DNA from: Deltaproteobacteria bacterium
GTDB taxonomy: Bacteria > Desulfobacterota > DSM-4660 > Desulfatiglandales > Desulfatiglandaceae
NCBI GenBank assembly: GCA_019307815.1
Contig: JAFDIV010000001.1
Coordinates: 337,140-401,139, forward strand
Length of the DNA stretch: 64,000 nucleotides
Direction: 5' to 3'
Part shown: positions 34,646 through 46,046 of the stretch, piece after piece
Layout: the number at the start of each line of letters is the position of its first letter
Position numbering within the stretch: the first letter of the stretch is position 1
The notes under the pieces: generated by a model
Seen by the model: only the letters and a program-made list of their open reading frames with translations
The model's database searches: none
Told to the model about the DNA's origin: nothing
Translations under genes and position numbers: made by a program

Positions 34646-37600
34646 ATGGGGGCTATGGGATCTAGGGCTATACGACTATACGAACTGAGACAGAATAACC
34701 TGAAGGGTTTTGACCTATCGCTACCCTTTCATAAGGTCATTGCCATTACCGGTGTGTCGGGTTCGGGAAAGTCAAGTCTGGCACTGGACACACTTTATGC
34801 AGAGGGCCAGCGCCGCTATGTGGAGACCTTTTCTGCCTATGCGAGGCAGTTCCTGGAGCGTATGCCAAGGCCAAAGGTCAGGCGCATTGAGAACATTCCC
34901 CCTGCCATTGCCATTGAGCAGGTCAATCCAGTGAAAAATTCCCGATCCACTGTTGGAACCCTCACAGAGATCAATCACTTTATAAAGATGCTTTTTTACC
35001 GGGAGGCCACTCCCTATTGCCCTAATTGCGGCAGACCGATCATTGTGTCCACCCCACAGCAGGCAGCAAGGGACCTTATGGACAAGGCCCTGGATAGGGC
35101 CGTGGTTGTCACGGCGCCAGTAAGGGTGAAGAAGGATTTTCGTTTTCTCGTGGAAGGCTTGGTTCAGGCAGGGTACTACAGGGTATGGGAAAAAGGCAGG
35201 ATTCAACCACTCCAGGAGCTCAGTGAGAGAGAGATGGTAGAGGTGGTGATTGATCGGCTGAAACTAAACATGCACTCTGAAGGGAGGCTCCTGGATTCCC
35301 TGGAAAGGGCGTTTGCCCTGGGCCGGGGGGAGGTAATGATTTATGAGGGCCAAGATGTGGTGGAAAAATACTCCGCAGAACATGGCTGTCCATACTGCGG
35401 TACCGTTTTGAGTCCACGAAATCCTAATCTTTTTTCCTTTAATAGCCCTGTGGGGGCGTGTCCGGAATGTCACGGATTCGGTCGGGTTATTGATATTGAT
35501 TGGGACCTGGTGGTTCCTAACCCCAAGCTCAGTATCAAGGAAGGCGCCGTAAAGGTTTTTGAAGCACCGGCGGCATGGGAGGAAAGGGAGGATTTACTGC
35601 GCTTTTGTAGAGGGCAGGGTATCCCACTGGGGAAGCCGTGGGAGACCTTGCCCCAGGAGGCCAAGCAGTCCATTCTTTTTGGAAAAGGGCATTGGTACGG
35701 TGTGAAAGGATTTTTCGATTGGCTGGAGACCAAACGATACAAGGCCCATGTGCGGATATTTCTTTCAAGATACAGGGCGTATCTGACCTGCCCCCAATGC
35801 CACGGGACCAGATTCACTAAAGAAGCACTCATCTATAAGCTGGATGGATGCAACATTGCAAAGCTCTATGGGCTGCCTATTGGGGATGCATTCCAATTTA
35901 TGGAGCAACTGGCTGGGGAACGCTTTGACGTGGCCAGTCGTCTTTTGTTCCAGGAGATACGGCGCCGGCTGCTATACCTCTGCAATGTGGGACTTGACTA
36001 CCTCACCCTTGACCGGCAGTCTCGTACCCTTTCCGGGGGCGAGGTGGCCAGGGCCATGCTCACCCGTGCCCTGGCCTCCAGTCTGGTAGAGACCCTTTAT
36101 ATCTTAGACGAGCCTTCTCGGGGTTTACATGCCTGGGATGTGTCAAGGGTGGTACAGACGCTTCGGCGACTTTCTAATCAAAAAAATACGGTTTGCGTGG
36201 TAGAGCATGATCCTCAGATCATTTTGTCCTCTGACTTTGTGGCCGAGTTGGGCCCAGGTGCAGGAGAAAGGGGGGGCAGACTTGTATTCACTGGAAGCCC
36301 TTCGGACTTGCTCCAAAAGGAGACCATCACGGGCTCGTATCTGGCGGGAAGGTCTCGGCCCACTCATACGTTAAGCCAGACCCAAGGGCCTCCCGAGTCC
36401 TTTATCATCATTGAGGGGGCCTCTGAAAACAACCTCAAGGATATCAACGTGAGTATTCCAAAAGGTCGTCTCACGGTGATTACCGGGGTGTCGGGCTCGG
36501 GTAAGTCCACATTGTTGGAGCTGGTACTGTTTCGGGGTGCCACCAGGCAAAAGGGGCTTCCCACTGAAAGGCCTGGCCGCTGCAGGCAAATCAAGGGGCT
36601 TGAGGATGTCCAAGAGGTTATCTTGGTTGACCAAAGCCCTGTTGGTAGAACTCCCCGTGCAAATCCGGCCACATACCTGAAGCTTTACGATGGGGTACGC
36701 AAGGCCCTTGCAAGTACAGAGGAGGCCAGGGAAAAGGGACTGTCCCCATCGGCCTTTTCATTTAATGTGCCTGGGGGGCGGTGCGAGCAGTGCGATGGCC
36801 AGGGTTACGAGCGCGTGGAAATGCAGTTTCTCTCCGATATCTATCTCCCATGTCCCGCCTGCCACGGTACCCGATTTAGGCCCGAGATCCTTGAGGTTAC
36901 ATACAAGGGAAAGAGCGTAGCAGATATCCTAAATATGACCTTCAGAGAGGCCCTGTCCTTTTTCTCAGACAATGGAAAGTGGGCGTCAATGCTTGAGGGG
37001 CCGGTCAAGATAGGTCTGGGCTACCTCCGTCTGGGCCAACCGATTCATACACTCTCAGGCGGGGAGGCCCAAAGGCTGAAGCTGGCCCATTTTCTTTTCA
37101 CCTCACCCAAACGCAATGCATTGATCCTCGTGGACGAGCCAACCGTTGGGCTGCATCTGCACGACGTGGACCAACTTATGGATGCCCTTCAATGGCTCGT
37201 GCGCAGGGGAAATACAGTGGTTGTGGTTGAGCACAGCCTGGAGGTGCTGGAAAGGGCCGACTGGGTGATTGACCTTGGCCCTGAAGGCGGTGAGAGGGGA
37301 GGTGAAGTGGTCTTTCAAGGGCCTACGCAGGACCTGGTGAAAACACATCGTTCGGCAACGGCCCTTTGCTTCAGGCAGTACCTGGAAGGAAGGGGGCAAG
37401 AGGGTTGGATTCAAGAGAGCAGGGTGGAACAGGAGGCCCCGGAAGGTATAAGGATCGTGGGGGCAAGGCACCATAACCTGAAGAATCTGGCCATTGAGAT
37501 TCCCCGTAACCAACTGGTGGTAATAACAGGAGTTTCAGGTTCAGGCAAATCCACCCTTGCCTTTGATATCATATTTGCCGAAGGTCAACGCCGGTATGTA

Positions 37601-39958
37601 GAGTCCCTATCCACCTATGCCAGGCAATTCCTAAGGCTCTATGAAAGGCCGGAGGCTGACCTCATTGAGGGTCTGCCCCCTACCGTTGCCATTGAGCAGC
37701 TCATGAGTCAGGCAGGCCCCAGGTCTACGGTGGGAACCCTCACCGAGATCTACCATTACCTTCGACTTCTCTATGCAAGGGTGGCCGAGCCCTATTGCAT
37801 CTCCTGTGGAAGGAAGCTTTCCACTGAAGGGCTGGATGAGATGGTGGCAAGACTCGTGCGTCAACTGGATGGACACAAGGCAGTGGTCCTTGCGCCCAAG
37901 GTCAGGAGAAGAAAAGGGTTCCACAGACTTGTTCTTCAAAGGGCCCGCAACATGGGCTACGATCAGGTGCGCATTGACGGTGATATGGTATCCCTTTCCC
38001 AGAGGATCCCCGAGTTGGCCCGCTACAAAGAGCACACCATTGAGGTGGTAATCGGTTCCGAGGTTGTAAGTCCCCAAAGGGGGGCAGATTTACGTGGGTT
38101 GATCAAGAAGGCCTTCACGGAGGGAGATAGGGAGGCCATAATACTGGTTGGAGGGAGGGAGATCTTCGTCAGTGAGCGCTATTTCTGCCCAGAGTGCAAT
38201 ATGGGGCTCCCTGCACCTGATCCCCTGTTGTTTTCCTTTAATGTGCGTGCCGGTGCTTGCCCAAAGTGCGAAGGGCTTGGAAGACGGGAAACAGGCCGTA
38301 TCTGTACCTACTGCGCCGGAAGCCGCTTGAGGAAAGAGGCCCTTGCATACAGAGTGGGGGGCCTGAGCATCGCAGAGCTTTCATCTCTTCCAGCGGATAA
38401 GGCCCTGGGCTTTTTAAACAGATGCAGGTTTCGAGGAAAGGATGCGGAGGTAGCCGGCCCCATCCTGGATGAATGCCGCAGCCGGCTTGTCTTCCTCAAG
38501 GAGCTGGGTTTGGGTTACCTGAGTCTTGATCGCAGTGGGGACACATTGTCGGGTGGGGAGGCACAGAGGATACGGCTTGTATGCGAACTGGGGGGGAACC
38601 TCACCGGGGCCTGCTATGTGTTGGACGAGCCCACCATTGGGCTTCATCCCAGGGACAACGCCCGGCTGATCCGCTCCTTGCGGCAACTCCAGAAAAGGGG
38701 AAACACGGTAATCGTGGTGGAGCACGATGAGGAAACCCTTCGTGCGGCCGATTGGATTGTGGATCTGGGTCCAGGAGGAGGCGAAAAGGGCGGTGAAGTG
38801 GTCTATGCAGGAAGGCCCAAAGGACTGGCCTCCTGCCGGCAATCGGCTACTGCCATGGCCTTGGCCAACCACGAAAGACACACCATTACCTCGCGAGACC
38901 GCGCCACGCAGGCAAAAAAATGGTGTGGTATTAAGGGGGCCCGGGCAAGGAACTTGAAAAACATCTCAGTGCAATTTCCCCTTGGTGCGCTCACCTGTAT
39001 TACCGGGGTGTCTGGCTCTGGAAAGTCCAGCCTCCTTATGGAGGTAATCCACGCCAATCTGACCGCGTTGAGCAAAGGGCGGCGCACTGCCCTGAAGCAT
39101 TGTGAAAAAATTACAGGATATGGTGACATAAAGAAGGTCATGGTGGTGGACCATTCACCCATAGGGAGGACGCCAAGGTCCACGCCCGCCACCTACATTG
39201 GTGTGATGGCTGACATTCGTGGCCTGATGGCAGGGTTGCCTGAGGCAAGGGCCAGGGGGTGGAAACCCGGGCGCTTTTCGTTCAACGTAGCAACAGGGAG
39301 GTGTCCGGCCTGTGCAGGACAAGGGACCTTGAAGGTGGAGATGCGGTTCCTGCCAAAGGTGTTTGTCTCCTGTGAGCAGTGCGGCGGTGCCCGCTATAAT
39401 CCCGACACCCTGTCTGTGAGATACAAGGGAAAGAATATGGCTGAAATCTTGGACATGACCTTTTCCGAGGCAAAGGATTTTTTCTCATCTGTGCCCAGGA
39501 TACGAAGGGCCCTTGATGTGGTCAATGACCTGGGTCTTGGGTATCTACGCCTAGGACAGGCAAGTCCCACCCTTTCAGGCGGGGAGACCCAGAGAATTAA
39601 GCTGGCCAAGGCCTTTATCCGGGATGCATCAGGAGGTGCCCTGTATCTCCTTGACGAGCCAACCACAGGGCTTCACATGACAGATATCGAAAGGCTTTTG
39701 AGACTTTTCCATTTGTTGGTTGAAAGGGGAAATACCATTGTGGTGATCGAGCATAATGTGGATATAGTAAAAGAGGCAGATTGGGTCATTGATCTGGGTC
39801 CTGAAGGGGGAGATGAGGGAGGAAGGCTCCTCTTTCAAGGGCCACCTTCTGAACTGCTGACGTGTACCGAGTCTTATACAGCCGCTTTTTTGAGGAAGTT
39901 CCTTTCTTCTGAGGGCCAAGGCAGGCCAGGGGCTATGGCTAATGAGGTGGCCATGTGA
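34646..39958 (+). CDS. uvrA: Double-length UvrA with four ABC ATPase cassettes
   Basis: 1,770 residues, nearly twice normal UvrA (about 940). It is two UvrA units in tandem. Four Walker A motifs GVSGSGKS(S/T)L, near residues 33, 617, 965 and 1455, and four LSGGE signatures ([48 protein letters not shown]). Each half has the DNA-binding RYVE(T/S)(F/L)S(A/T)YARQFL and zinc cysteine pairs. Chlamydiae are known to have such a double UvrA, so the form itself is not new. It should recognise bulky DNA lesions for UvrBC. No strong ribosome site precedes ATG 34646; ATG 34655 is an alternative. Confidence 0.95.
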   Translation: MGAMGSRAIRLYELRQNNLKGFDLSLPFHKVIAITGVSGSGKSSLALDTLYAEGQRRYVETFSAYARQFLERMPRPKVRRIENIPPAIAIEQVNPVKNSRSTVGTLTEINHFIKMLFYREATPYCPNCGRPIIVSTPQQAARDLMDKALDRAVVVTAPVRVKKDFRFLVEGLVQAGYYRVWEKGRIQPLQELSEREMVEVVIDRLKLNMHSEGRLLDSLERAFALGRGEVMIYEGQDVVEKYSAEHGCPYCGTVLSPRNPNLFSFNSPVGACPECHGFGRVIDIDWDLVVPNPKLSIKEGAVKVFEAPAAWEEREDLLRFCRGQGIPLGKPWETLPQEAKQSILFGKGHWYGVKGFFDWLETKRYKAHVRIFLSRYRAYLTCPQCHGTRFTKEALIYKLDGCNIAKLYGLPIGDAFQFMEQLAGERFDVASRLLFQEIRRRLLYLCNVGLDYLTLDRQSRTLSGGEVARAMLTRALASSLVETLYILDEPSRGLHAWDVSRVVQTLRRLSNQKNTVCVVEHDPQIILSSDFVAELGPGAGERGGRLVFTGSPSDLLQKETITGSYLAGRSRPTHTLSQTQGPPESFIIIEGASENNLKDINVSIPKGRLTVITGVSGSGKSTLLELVLFRGATRQKGLPTERPGRCRQIKGLEDVQEVILVDQSPVGRTPRANPATYLKLYDGVRKALASTEEAREKGLSPSAFSFNVPGGRCEQCDGQGYERVEMQFLSDIYLPCPACHGTRFRPEILEVTYKGKSVADILNMTFREALSFFSDNGKWASMLEGPVKIGLGYLRLGQPIHTLSGGEAQRLKLAHFLFTSPKRNALILVDEPTVGLHLHDVDQLMDALQWLVRRGNTVVVVEHSLEVLERADWVIDLGPEGGERGGEVVFQGPTQDLVKTHRSATALCFRQYLEGRGQEGWIQESRVEQEAPEGIRIVGARHHNLKNLAIEIPRNQLVVITGVSGSGKSTLAFDIIFAEGQRRYVESLSTYARQFLRLYERPEADLIEGLPPTVAIEQLMSQAGPRSTVGTLTEIYHYLRLLYARVAEPYCISCGRKLSTEGLDEMVARLVRQLDGHKAVVLAPKVRRRKGFHRLVLQRARNMGYDQVRIDGDMVSLSQRIPELARYKEHTIEVVIGSEVVSPQRGADLRGLIKKAFTEGDREAIILVGGREIFVSERYFCPECNMGLPAPDPLLFSFNVRAGACPKCEGLGRRETGRICTYCAGSRLRKEALAYRVGGLSIAELSSLPADKALGFLNRCRFRGKDAEVAGPILDECRSRLVFLKELGLGYLSLDRSGDTLSGGEAQRIRLVCELGGNLTGACYVLDEPTIGLHPRDNARLIRSLRQLQKRGNTVIVVEHDEETLRAADWIVDLGPGGGEKGGEVVYAGRPKGLASCRQSATAMALANHERHTITSRDRATQAKKWCGIKGARARNLKNISVQFPLGALTCITGVSGSGKSSLLMEVIHANLTALSKGRRTALKHCEKITGYGDIKKVMVVDHSPIGRTPRSTPATYIGVMADIRGLMAGLPEARARGWKPGRFSFNVATGRCPACAGQGTLKVEMRFLPKVFVSCEQCGGARYNPDTLSVRYKGKNMAEILDMTFSEAKDFFSSVPRIRRALDVVNDLGLGYLRLGQASPTLSGGETQRIKLAKAFIRDASGGALYLLDEPTTGLHMTDIERLLRLFHLLVERGNTIVVIEHNVDIVKEADWVIDLGPEGGDEGGRLLFQGPPSELLTCTESYTAAFLRKFLSSEGQGRPGAMANEVAM

Positions 39959-39985
39959 CAAAGGGGCAAGAAAGGAGTGGGTGAG

Positions 39986-41422
39986 ATGAAAAGGGAAAAG
40001 GTCATGATCATGCGGTGCGATACGTATGACGCAGACAGGATCAGGGGTATCATTAGGGAAGGAATGCAGACACTGGGTGTGATCCCAAGGGGCAGGGTGC
40101 TCTTCAAACCCAATGTGGTTTTGGCCCACCCCGAGCTCTTTGCCTATGCCTTTACGCGAAAGGAATTCCTAGATGGGGCCATTGGGGCGGCAAGAGATCT
40201 TGGTGAAGATATCAAGGAGATAGGTGTAGGGGAGCGCTCGGGCATTACTATTCCCACCAGATATTGCTTCAAGAATGCAGGATACCCGGAGGTCATCAAA
40301 AGGCATAAGGCAAAGGTATATTACTTTGATGAATGCAGGCACGTCCCTTTCAGGCTCAGGAACCCGGGAAGGCTCAGGGACTTGATCTATGTGCCCCGTC
40401 AGGTGGTGGAGACAGACTTCCTGGTGAACCTTCCCAAGTTCAAGGCCCATCCCTGGACAAGGCTTACCCTGAGCTTGAAGAGTTATATAGGGCTCCAGGA
40501 TGATCGACAGCGCCTTGTGGATCACAACACCTTTCTGGAGCAAAAGATTGTTGACCTTCAAGAGGTGATCCAACCTGGCTTCATAGCCATAGACGCCATT
40601 GAGGCGGGGCAGAAGATGATGCTCACCCCGACCCCTTTTCATATGGGAGCCATTGTCATGGGGACCAATCCCTGCGCTGTGGATACGGTCTGCTGCCACA
40701 TGGTACACGTGGACCCCCGTGACCTTGTGCACCTGCGCTTGGCTGCGGAAAGGGGCTACGGCCCAATGGACCTGGCGGCGATTGACGTTTTGGGGGATTA
40801 TCCTTTGGAGGAGGTCCAGGAGCAAACCAGGGATTTCCAGTTTTGTCTTGAGCGGATCGATGCATACTTTGGCAAGGGAAGCAATTTGTCGTGCACAGTA
40901 GGTGTGTTCCCTGAAGCACATTCGCCGGATTACTGCTGGGGGGGATGTCCCGGCGCCCTCCAAGAGGCCATGCATATCTTTCGAGGCTTCTATCCAGATG
41001 TGGATAAAAACATGAAAAGGGTGAGATATGTAGTGGGAAAGGTGGAGGGACCCCTTGAGCTTGAAAAGGACGAGCGGGTCATCTTTGCAGGGGATTGCAC
41101 TTCGTGGCAAGGCACGTTGAATGGCCGTGTGGTGAGGATTCGACCCTCTTACAAGGGGAAAGCAGAGGTTGATACAAGGAAGACCAAATCCAATGACCTG
41201 CTTCTAAAGACCTTCCAATCCCTATGGAAATGCTTTCGCAATAGGAATGCCCCTTATGTGCATGCTCGGGGCTGCCCTGTATCTGTGGCCGATCATGTCA
41301 ATTATCTTGCCTCTGTGGCAGGGATCAAGAATCCCAACTTTGACTCCAGGCTTCTTATCCCCGTAAATGTGGCCTACTGGAAGATGCGCTTGATGCGGTT
41401 CTTGAACCGTATTTTTAGTTGA
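39986..41422 (+). CDS. DUF362 domain protein
   Basis: 478 residues from ATG 39986 (AAAGGAG 8 nt upstream; GTG 39977 is an alternative). The DUF362 pattern is visible in VLFKPNVVLAHP, GVGERSGITIPTRYCFKNAGY and NLPKFKAHPWTRLTLSLKSYIGLQ. The C-terminal half has several Cys (YCWGGCPGALQEA) but no classic 4Fe-4S ferredoxin motif. Function unknown. It starts 27 bp after uvrA and may be transcribed with it. Confidence 0.8.
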   Translation: MKREKVMIMRCDTYDADRIRGIIREGMQTLGVIPRGRVLFKPNVVLAHPELFAYAFTRKEFLDGAIGAARDLGEDIKEIGVGERSGITIPTRYCFKNAGYPEVIKRHKAKVYYFDECRHVPFRLRNPGRLRDLIYVPRQVVETDFLVNLPKFKAHPWTRLTLSLKSYIGLQDDRQRLVDHNTFLEQKIVDLQEVIQPGFIAIDAIEAGQKMMLTPTPFHMGAIVMGTNPCAVDTVCCHMVHVDPRDLVHLRLAAERGYGPMDLAAIDVLGDYPLEEVQEQTRDFQFCLERIDAYFGKGSNLSCTVGVFPEAHSPDYCWGGCPGALQEAMHIFRGFYPDVDKNMKRVRYVVGKVEGPLELEKDERVIFAGDCTSWQGTLNGRVVRIRPSYKGKAEVDTRKTKSNDLLLKTFQSLWKCFRNRNAPYVHARGCPVSVADHVNYLASVAGIKNPNFDSRLLIPVNVAYWKMRLMRFLNRIFS

Positions 41423-41473
41423 GGATACTGCAGGAGGCCGAACCAGTGCCTGGCTGTACAACTGCAAATCGAT

Positions 41474-42385
41474 CTAATAATGGGCCTGAAGCGTTTCAAT
41501 GAGGGCAGTTAATGTGTGGTTTATCGGCGTATTTATTCCCAGTTTTTCGCCTTCCCTAACCACAAAGCCATTGATTGCCTGGATCTCGGTTTGTCGTTTC
41601 CTGTCCACATCCTGACCCATGGAGGAGCGGTTTGATGCAGTGGCCCCTGCCACCCGAAAGACCTGCTCAACCATATCATCCCTGACCTTTATGCCTTGGG
41701 CTTCTGCAACAGCCATGCCTTCTTCTACAGCTCTACGGCAAAGTTCTTTGGTGACATTCAGGTCAAGGATTTGGCCATTTTTGATACCTGTGAGTGCAGT
41801 AATGGCATTAATACCAATGTTTATCAAGAGCTTGGTCCACAGCACGCTCCGTACATCCTCTACAACTTCGGTCTTTATGCCAGCTTTGTTGAATATTGCA
41901 GCTATCTTGTTGGCCTGAGTTTGGTCAGAGTCAGCCCACATACCTATGGTAGTGGGGCCTATTCCGGCATGGAGAATGCTTCCCGGACCAATTAATGTGG
42001 CGCCGTGAGAAGTGGTACCAGCGATAATGCGGCGAGGCTCAATGGCCTGAGCAATGATATCAGTATTGCCCATCCCGTTTTGTAGGGTAAGTACCACACC
42101 GCGTGGCCCTGCAAGCTCGCGAGCAGTCTTGGCTGCAGAGGCAGTATGGTAGGATTTCACAAAGACGATGACTAGGTCCACCATGCCGATTTGACTTGGA
42201 TCTGTTGTGGCATTGACCTTTACTACTCTGGTTTGTGCTTCGCGTTGGACACTCAGTCCCTTTTGCTTCATGGTGCTGATATGAGGCTCCCATATGTCCA
42301 ACAACCATACATCCAGACCAGCTTCAGTTAAGAGGGCACCAAAGAGGCTGCCCATGGCACCAGCCCCGACAACTGCTATTTTCAT
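41474..42385 (-). CDS. Ketopantoate reductase family protein (PanE/ApbA)
   Basis: 303 residues from ATG 42385 (GGAGAG upstream); a longer frame to 42463 overlaps the regulator gene and is not used. NADP-binding GAGAMGSLFGALL at 7-19, catalytic Lys in LWTKLLINIGINAITAL, and Ser/Arg/Asp in NRSSMGQDVDRKRQTEI match PanE. It may reduce ketopantoate, but as last gene of a TRAP-IlvD operon it may act on another 2-oxo acid, so I give no symbol. Confidence 0.87.
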   Translation of the reverse strand: MKIAVVGAGAMGSLFGALLTEAGLDVWLLDIWEPHISTMKQKGLSVQREAQTRVVKVNATTDPSQIGMVDLVIVFVKSYHTASAAKTARELAGPRGVVLTLQNGMGNTDIIAQAIEPRRIIAGTTSHGATLIGPGSILHAGIGPTTIGMWADSDQTQANKIAAIFNKAGIKTEVVEDVRSVLWTKLLINIGINAITALTGIKNGQILDLNVTKELCRRAVEEGMAVAEAQGIKVRDDMVEQVFRVAGATASNRSSMGQDVDRKRQTEIQAINGFVVREGEKLGINTPINHTLTALIETLQAHY

Positions 42386-42434
42386 CACTGCTCTCCTGTC
42401 ATAAGATATATAGTTCCCAATTATAAATGGACCT

Positions 42435-43016
42435 TCATGAGGTTCCCTTAATGGCCTCTTCATTTATCACGATTACAAGACATTCGCTTTCCTGGCTGGT
42501 TGCATTTTGACCTCTATGGGGAAATGAGGGATCAAAATGAATAGCATCACCAGCTCGAAGCCTTATTTTTTCCTTTCCGTAGACAAGATCAATTTCTCCC
42601 TTTAAGACCAACAGAAATTCTTCACCAGGGTGGTCAAACAGCGTAGAGGGCTCCCTTTTGATTACGGGATATTTTACGATAAAGGGCTCTATCAAGTGAT
42701 GCGCCTTATAGCAACTGAGGGAGAAATATGTAAAGCCGATCCTGGTACCCGGCCTGATTACCAGTTTGCGTTCTTCTTTCCGTGTTACCGAATATTTCTC
42801 GGCCTCTTCTTCGGTCTCTTCAAAAAAGATGCTTATGGGCACCCCAAGACCTGCTGCTATCTTGGAAAGCGTGGCAATCGGGGGAGAGACCTGGCTGTTT
42901 TCTATGCGGGAAAGCAGACCCTTTGACAGCCCAATTTCTTCGCCCAATTGTGCCAGAGTAATGCCTTTACTTTTTCTGATTCGCCTGATTTTTTGGGCTA
43001 TCTTTTTTTCGAGCAT
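42435..43016 (-). CDS. XRE-family regulator with C-terminal cupin
   Basis: 193 residues. N-terminal HTH_XRE at 5-60 (KSKGITLAQLGEEIGLSKGLLSRIEN) and C-terminal cupin at about 120-185 (HPGEEFLLVLKGEIDLVYG; GDAIHFDPSFPHRG). This architecture typically senses a small carboxylate through the cupin. It lies between ilvD and the panE-like gene on one strand, so it probably regulates this operon. Confidence 0.92.
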   Translation of the reverse strand: MLEKKIAQKIRRIRKSKGITLAQLGEEIGLSKGLLSRIENSQVSPPIATLSKIAAGLGVPISIFFEETEEEAEKYSVTRKEERKLVIRPGTRIGFTYFSLSCYKAHHLIEPFIVKYPVIKREPSTLFDHPGEEFLLVLKGEIDLVYGKEKIRLRAGDAIHFDPSFPHRGQNATSQESECLVIVINEEAIKGTS

Positions 43017-43027
43017 GGGTCAGTCCC

Positions 43028-44671
43028 TTACGGTTTTTTCCCGTAACAATTCAGTCCTATAAATTTTTTCCTGTAGGATTCCAGAAGGGGAGTAAGTGAC
43101 CTTTCCGGGGGTTGGATGGATGAGAGTCTTCGAGCAATTTCTTCTTGATTGAGTCGGAGATTGAGAGTGCGGTTGGGCACGTCTATTTCAATTATATCGC
43201 CTTCTCTTATGACCCCGATTGCGCCCCCATTAAAGGCCTCCATCTCCACGTGCCCGATGCAGGGACCAGTTGTGGCTCCGGAAAAGCGGCCATCCGTGAT
43301 CAGTGCAACCTTCTTAAAGCCAGCTCCTTTAATTGCATCGGTAGGAGTTAGCATCTCAGGCATGCCAGGGGCACCCGCAGGACCCTGAAAGGGGAGCACC
43401 ACCACGTCTCCTTCCTGAATCCGCCTTGCTTCAATAGCATCCAGCAGTTCCTTTTCCGTGTAGAAGACCTTGGCCGGGCCGCTGTGACGAAGCATCTCTG
43501 GATCTACTGCTGTTTGCTTAATAACCGCGCTGTGGCCAATATTCCCTTGCAGTACCGCAATGCCACCTTCTGAGTGGTAAGGATTGTCAAGGGGCCTTAT
43601 TACCTCGGCATCCAGTACCTCTGCCTGGTCGGCTATATCTTTTATAGAAAGCCCATTGACCGTAAGGGAATCTTTAATGGCGTCCCGAAGCCGCTTCAGT
43701 ACGGCGGGTACTCCTCCTGCTTGATCAATGTCTGCCATTTCATAGGGGCCAGCAGGGATAATGGAACAGAGATGAGGCGTTTGCCGCGATATACTGTCAA
43801 ACATGGTTACATCTATATCAATACCTGCTTCTCTTGCAATGGCTGGGATATGAAGGACCGCATTTGTGGATCCCCCCATGGACATGTCCACCCGGATTGC
43901 ATTTTCAAAGGCATCTTGGGTCATAATATCCCTTGGCCTGATTCCTTTCCTTACCAATCCAACAATCTTTTTTCCTGTTTCATATGCCTGTTCCCTTTTT
44001 CGGGGGTCAATGGCAGGGGTGGTGGCACACCCCGACACAGACATGCCCAGAACCTCACTGACCACCGCCATGGTGTTTGCCGTATAAAGCCCAACGCATG
44101 AACCAGCCCCGCATGCCATCATGGGAAGCTGGGCTTCGGCTTCCTGTTCAGTAATGCGGCCTGCTTTTACCTGACCCACTAGCCCGAATCCTTCAATGGG
44201 GTGACGCCTTTTTCCATTGATCACGTTGGCCTTCATGGGCCCGCCAGTAAGGATAATGGCAGGTATATTAAGCCGGCCGGCCGCCATCAGCATGCCGGGG
44301 GTGATTTTGTCACAACTGGTCACCCCCACCCACCCATCTAGGGAGTGGGATAGTGTCATGATCTCGATGTTGTCGGCAATGTGTTCGCGGCTCGGCAGAC
44401 TTAGCCTCATTTCCACATACATGGCCACGCCGTCACATACTCCCGGAACCCCCCATTCAAGGGGGACCCCCCCAGCGTCTCGAATACCTTTTTTTACTAG
44501 TTCGGTCAGCTCATTAAGATGAATGTGACCGGGGATAATATTGTTATAGCTATTGGCTATGCCGATGAAGGGCTTGTCTGGATCAAAATCCTCCTTTTTA
44601 AGACCTGCTGACATCAAAAGGGCCCTATGGGGTAGGGTCTCAATCCTGGTTTTGAGAATGTCGGAACGCAT
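43028..44671 (-). CDS. ilvD: Dihydroxy-acid dehydratase family enzyme (IlvD-like)
   Basis: 547 residues. Fe-S and Mg ligands are seen in VTSCDKITPGMLMAAGRL, MACGAGSCVGLYTANTM and DMSMGGSTNAVLHIPAIA; the catalytic Ser in TDGRFSGAT. It dehydrates 2,3-dihydroxy acids to 2-oxo acids, in valine/isoleucine synthesis or on sugar acids. Its place between a TRAP transporter and an XRE-cupin regulator, away from other ilv genes, makes a catabolic sugar-acid role plausible, though IlvD proper cannot be excluded. Confidence 0.9.
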   Translation of the reverse strand: MRSDILKTRIETLPHRALLMSAGLKKEDFDPDKPFIGIANSYNNIIPGHIHLNELTELVKKGIRDAGGVPLEWGVPGVCDGVAMYVEMRLSLPSREHIADNIEIMTLSHSLDGWVGVTSCDKITPGMLMAAGRLNIPAIILTGGPMKANVINGKRRHPIEGFGLVGQVKAGRITEQEAEAQLPMMACGAGSCVGLYTANTMAVVSEVLGMSVSGCATTPAIDPRKREQAYETGKKIVGLVRKGIRPRDIMTQDAFENAIRVDMSMGGSTNAVLHIPAIAREAGIDIDVTMFDSISRQTPHLCSIIPAGPYEMADIDQAGGVPAVLKRLRDAIKDSLTVNGLSIKDIADQAEVLDAEVIRPLDNPYHSEGGIAVLQGNIGHSAVIKQTAVDPEMLRHSGPAKVFYTEKELLDAIEARRIQEGDVVVLPFQGPAGAPGMPEMLTPTDAIKGAGFKKVALITDGRFSGATTGPCIGHVEMEAFNGGAIGVIREGDIIEIDVPNRTLNLRLNQEEIARRLSSIQPPERSLTPLLESYRKKFIGLNCYGKKP

Positions 44672-44714
44672 TTTTTCCTCCTATGAATCCAAATATCGCT
44701 TTAGCGCCTTAATC

Positions 44715-46046
44715 CTACCTCATCATAAAGCGCGGGAGCCAGGTTACCAGGTCAGGGAAGACAGTAAGCAGCGCCAGGCCTATTAATTGAAGCCCTATAA
44801 AAGGAACAGTACCTCTTACTATGTGTTTGCCGAAGTCTATTTCCTCAGGGGCCACTCCCTTGATGTAGAACAGTGCAGGTGCCATGGGAGGGGTGAGAAA
44901 GGAGGTCTGCATAGTTACGCAAAAGAGCATGGCAGCCCAGAGGGGATTAAAACCTAGTTCAGCCAGTATAGGGGTAAAGATGGGCACAAGAATTGGCACA
45001 ATACCCACCCACTCCATGAAAAGGCCGAAGAAGAAAAAGGCTGCCATCATGATAATCAGGACACCCCATTTGCCCAGGGCCAGGCCCAGCAATGTCTCTT
45101 TGACCAGATCTCCACCTCCCACGAGCATGAAGGTCCCGGTGAACACAAAGGCCGCTGCCACAATGATCAGGATCATGCTGGATATTACCATGGTTTCATA
45201 AAAGGATTCTTTTAGGTTTTTCCAGTTAAGCCTTCCATAGCATAAGGCAAGTATTACGCTTACAAAGGCTCCCACTGCTGCGGCCTCAGTGGGTGCGGCA
45301 ATTCCGAAAAAAATAGTTCCCAAAACAGCCAGGATCAAAAGAAGTGGAGGGAGGAGGGATGTAAGTACCATGTATAACTTTTTCTTTGTGGAAATCATTC
45401 TTTGTTCCAACGGCAACGGAGGTCCTAGACCAGGCTTCAACTGGCATCGGATAATAATATAGAGGGCATAAAGGGCTGAAAGGATTAGACCTGGAATAAT
45501 TGCTGCCATGAACAACTGACCAACGGAGACACCTGCCATGGGGCCATATACGATTAACATGATACTAGGAGGAATTAAGATGCCCAGTGTGCCCCCGGCA
45601 CAAATGGTTCCACAACTGAGGCCTGAGTCATAGCCCTTTTCCAACATCTGGGGAAGGGCGAAAAGACCCATGATGATCACAGGAGCGCCCATGATTCCAG
45701 TGGCCGCTGCCATGATAGTGCATACCACTACAACCGCCAGGGCAAGACCTCCTTTCAGTCCTCCTAGTATCATGTGGATGGATGAGAAGAGCCTTTCTGC
45801 GGCTCCGGAGCGTTCCAGCATAATTCCCATGTAAACAAACAGGATGATAGAGGCCAGGATGTAATTGTGCATGGTCTCAAATACCCGGAGGATCATCATA
45901 TGGAAGAACCCTGGCCCTACACCCAGCAGGCCCACTATCAAGGAGGAACCTAGCATGGAAAAGGCCACAGGAAAGCCTGTGGCCAATCCAAGGATCAAGC
46001 CGGCAAAAAGGATGAGGATAAGCAGCTCAGGACTTTGGATTAACAT
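44715..46046 (-). CDS. dctM: TRAP transporter large permease DctM
   Basis: 443 residues, about twelve membrane helices. GLATGFPVAFSMLGSSLIVGLL near 20, GILIPPSIMLIVYGPMAGVSVGQLF near 155 and MEWVGIVPILVPIFTPI near 350 match DctM. It moves a carboxylate with Na+ across the inner membrane. Its start overlaps the dctQ end by 20 bp. Confidence 0.93.
   Translation of the reverse strand: MLIQSPELLILILFAGLILGLATGFPVAFSMLGSSLIVGLLGVGPGFFHMMILRVFETMHNYILASIILFVYMGIMLERSGAAERLFSSIHMILGGLKGGLALAVVVVCTIMAAATGIMGAPVIIMGLFALPQMLEKGYDSGLSCGTICAGGTLGILIPPSIMLIVYGPMAGVSVGQLFMAAIIPGLILSALYALYIIIRCQLKPGLGPPLPLEQRMISTKKKLYMVLTSLLPPLLLILAVLGTIFFGIAAPTEAAAVGAFVSVILALCYGRLNWKNLKESFYETMVISSMILIIVAAAFVFTGTFMLVGGGDLVKETLLGLALGKWGVLIIMMAAFFFFGLFMEWVGIVPILVPIFTPILAELGFNPLWAAMLFCVTMQTSFLTPPMAPALFYIKGVAPEEIDFGKHIVRGTVPFIGLQLIGLALLTVFPDLVTWLPRFMMR

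Noticed and set aside
37631..38077. Long antisense frames inside uvrA and other G+C-rich genes
   Set aside because: Codon-bias shadows of strongly supported genes on the other strand.
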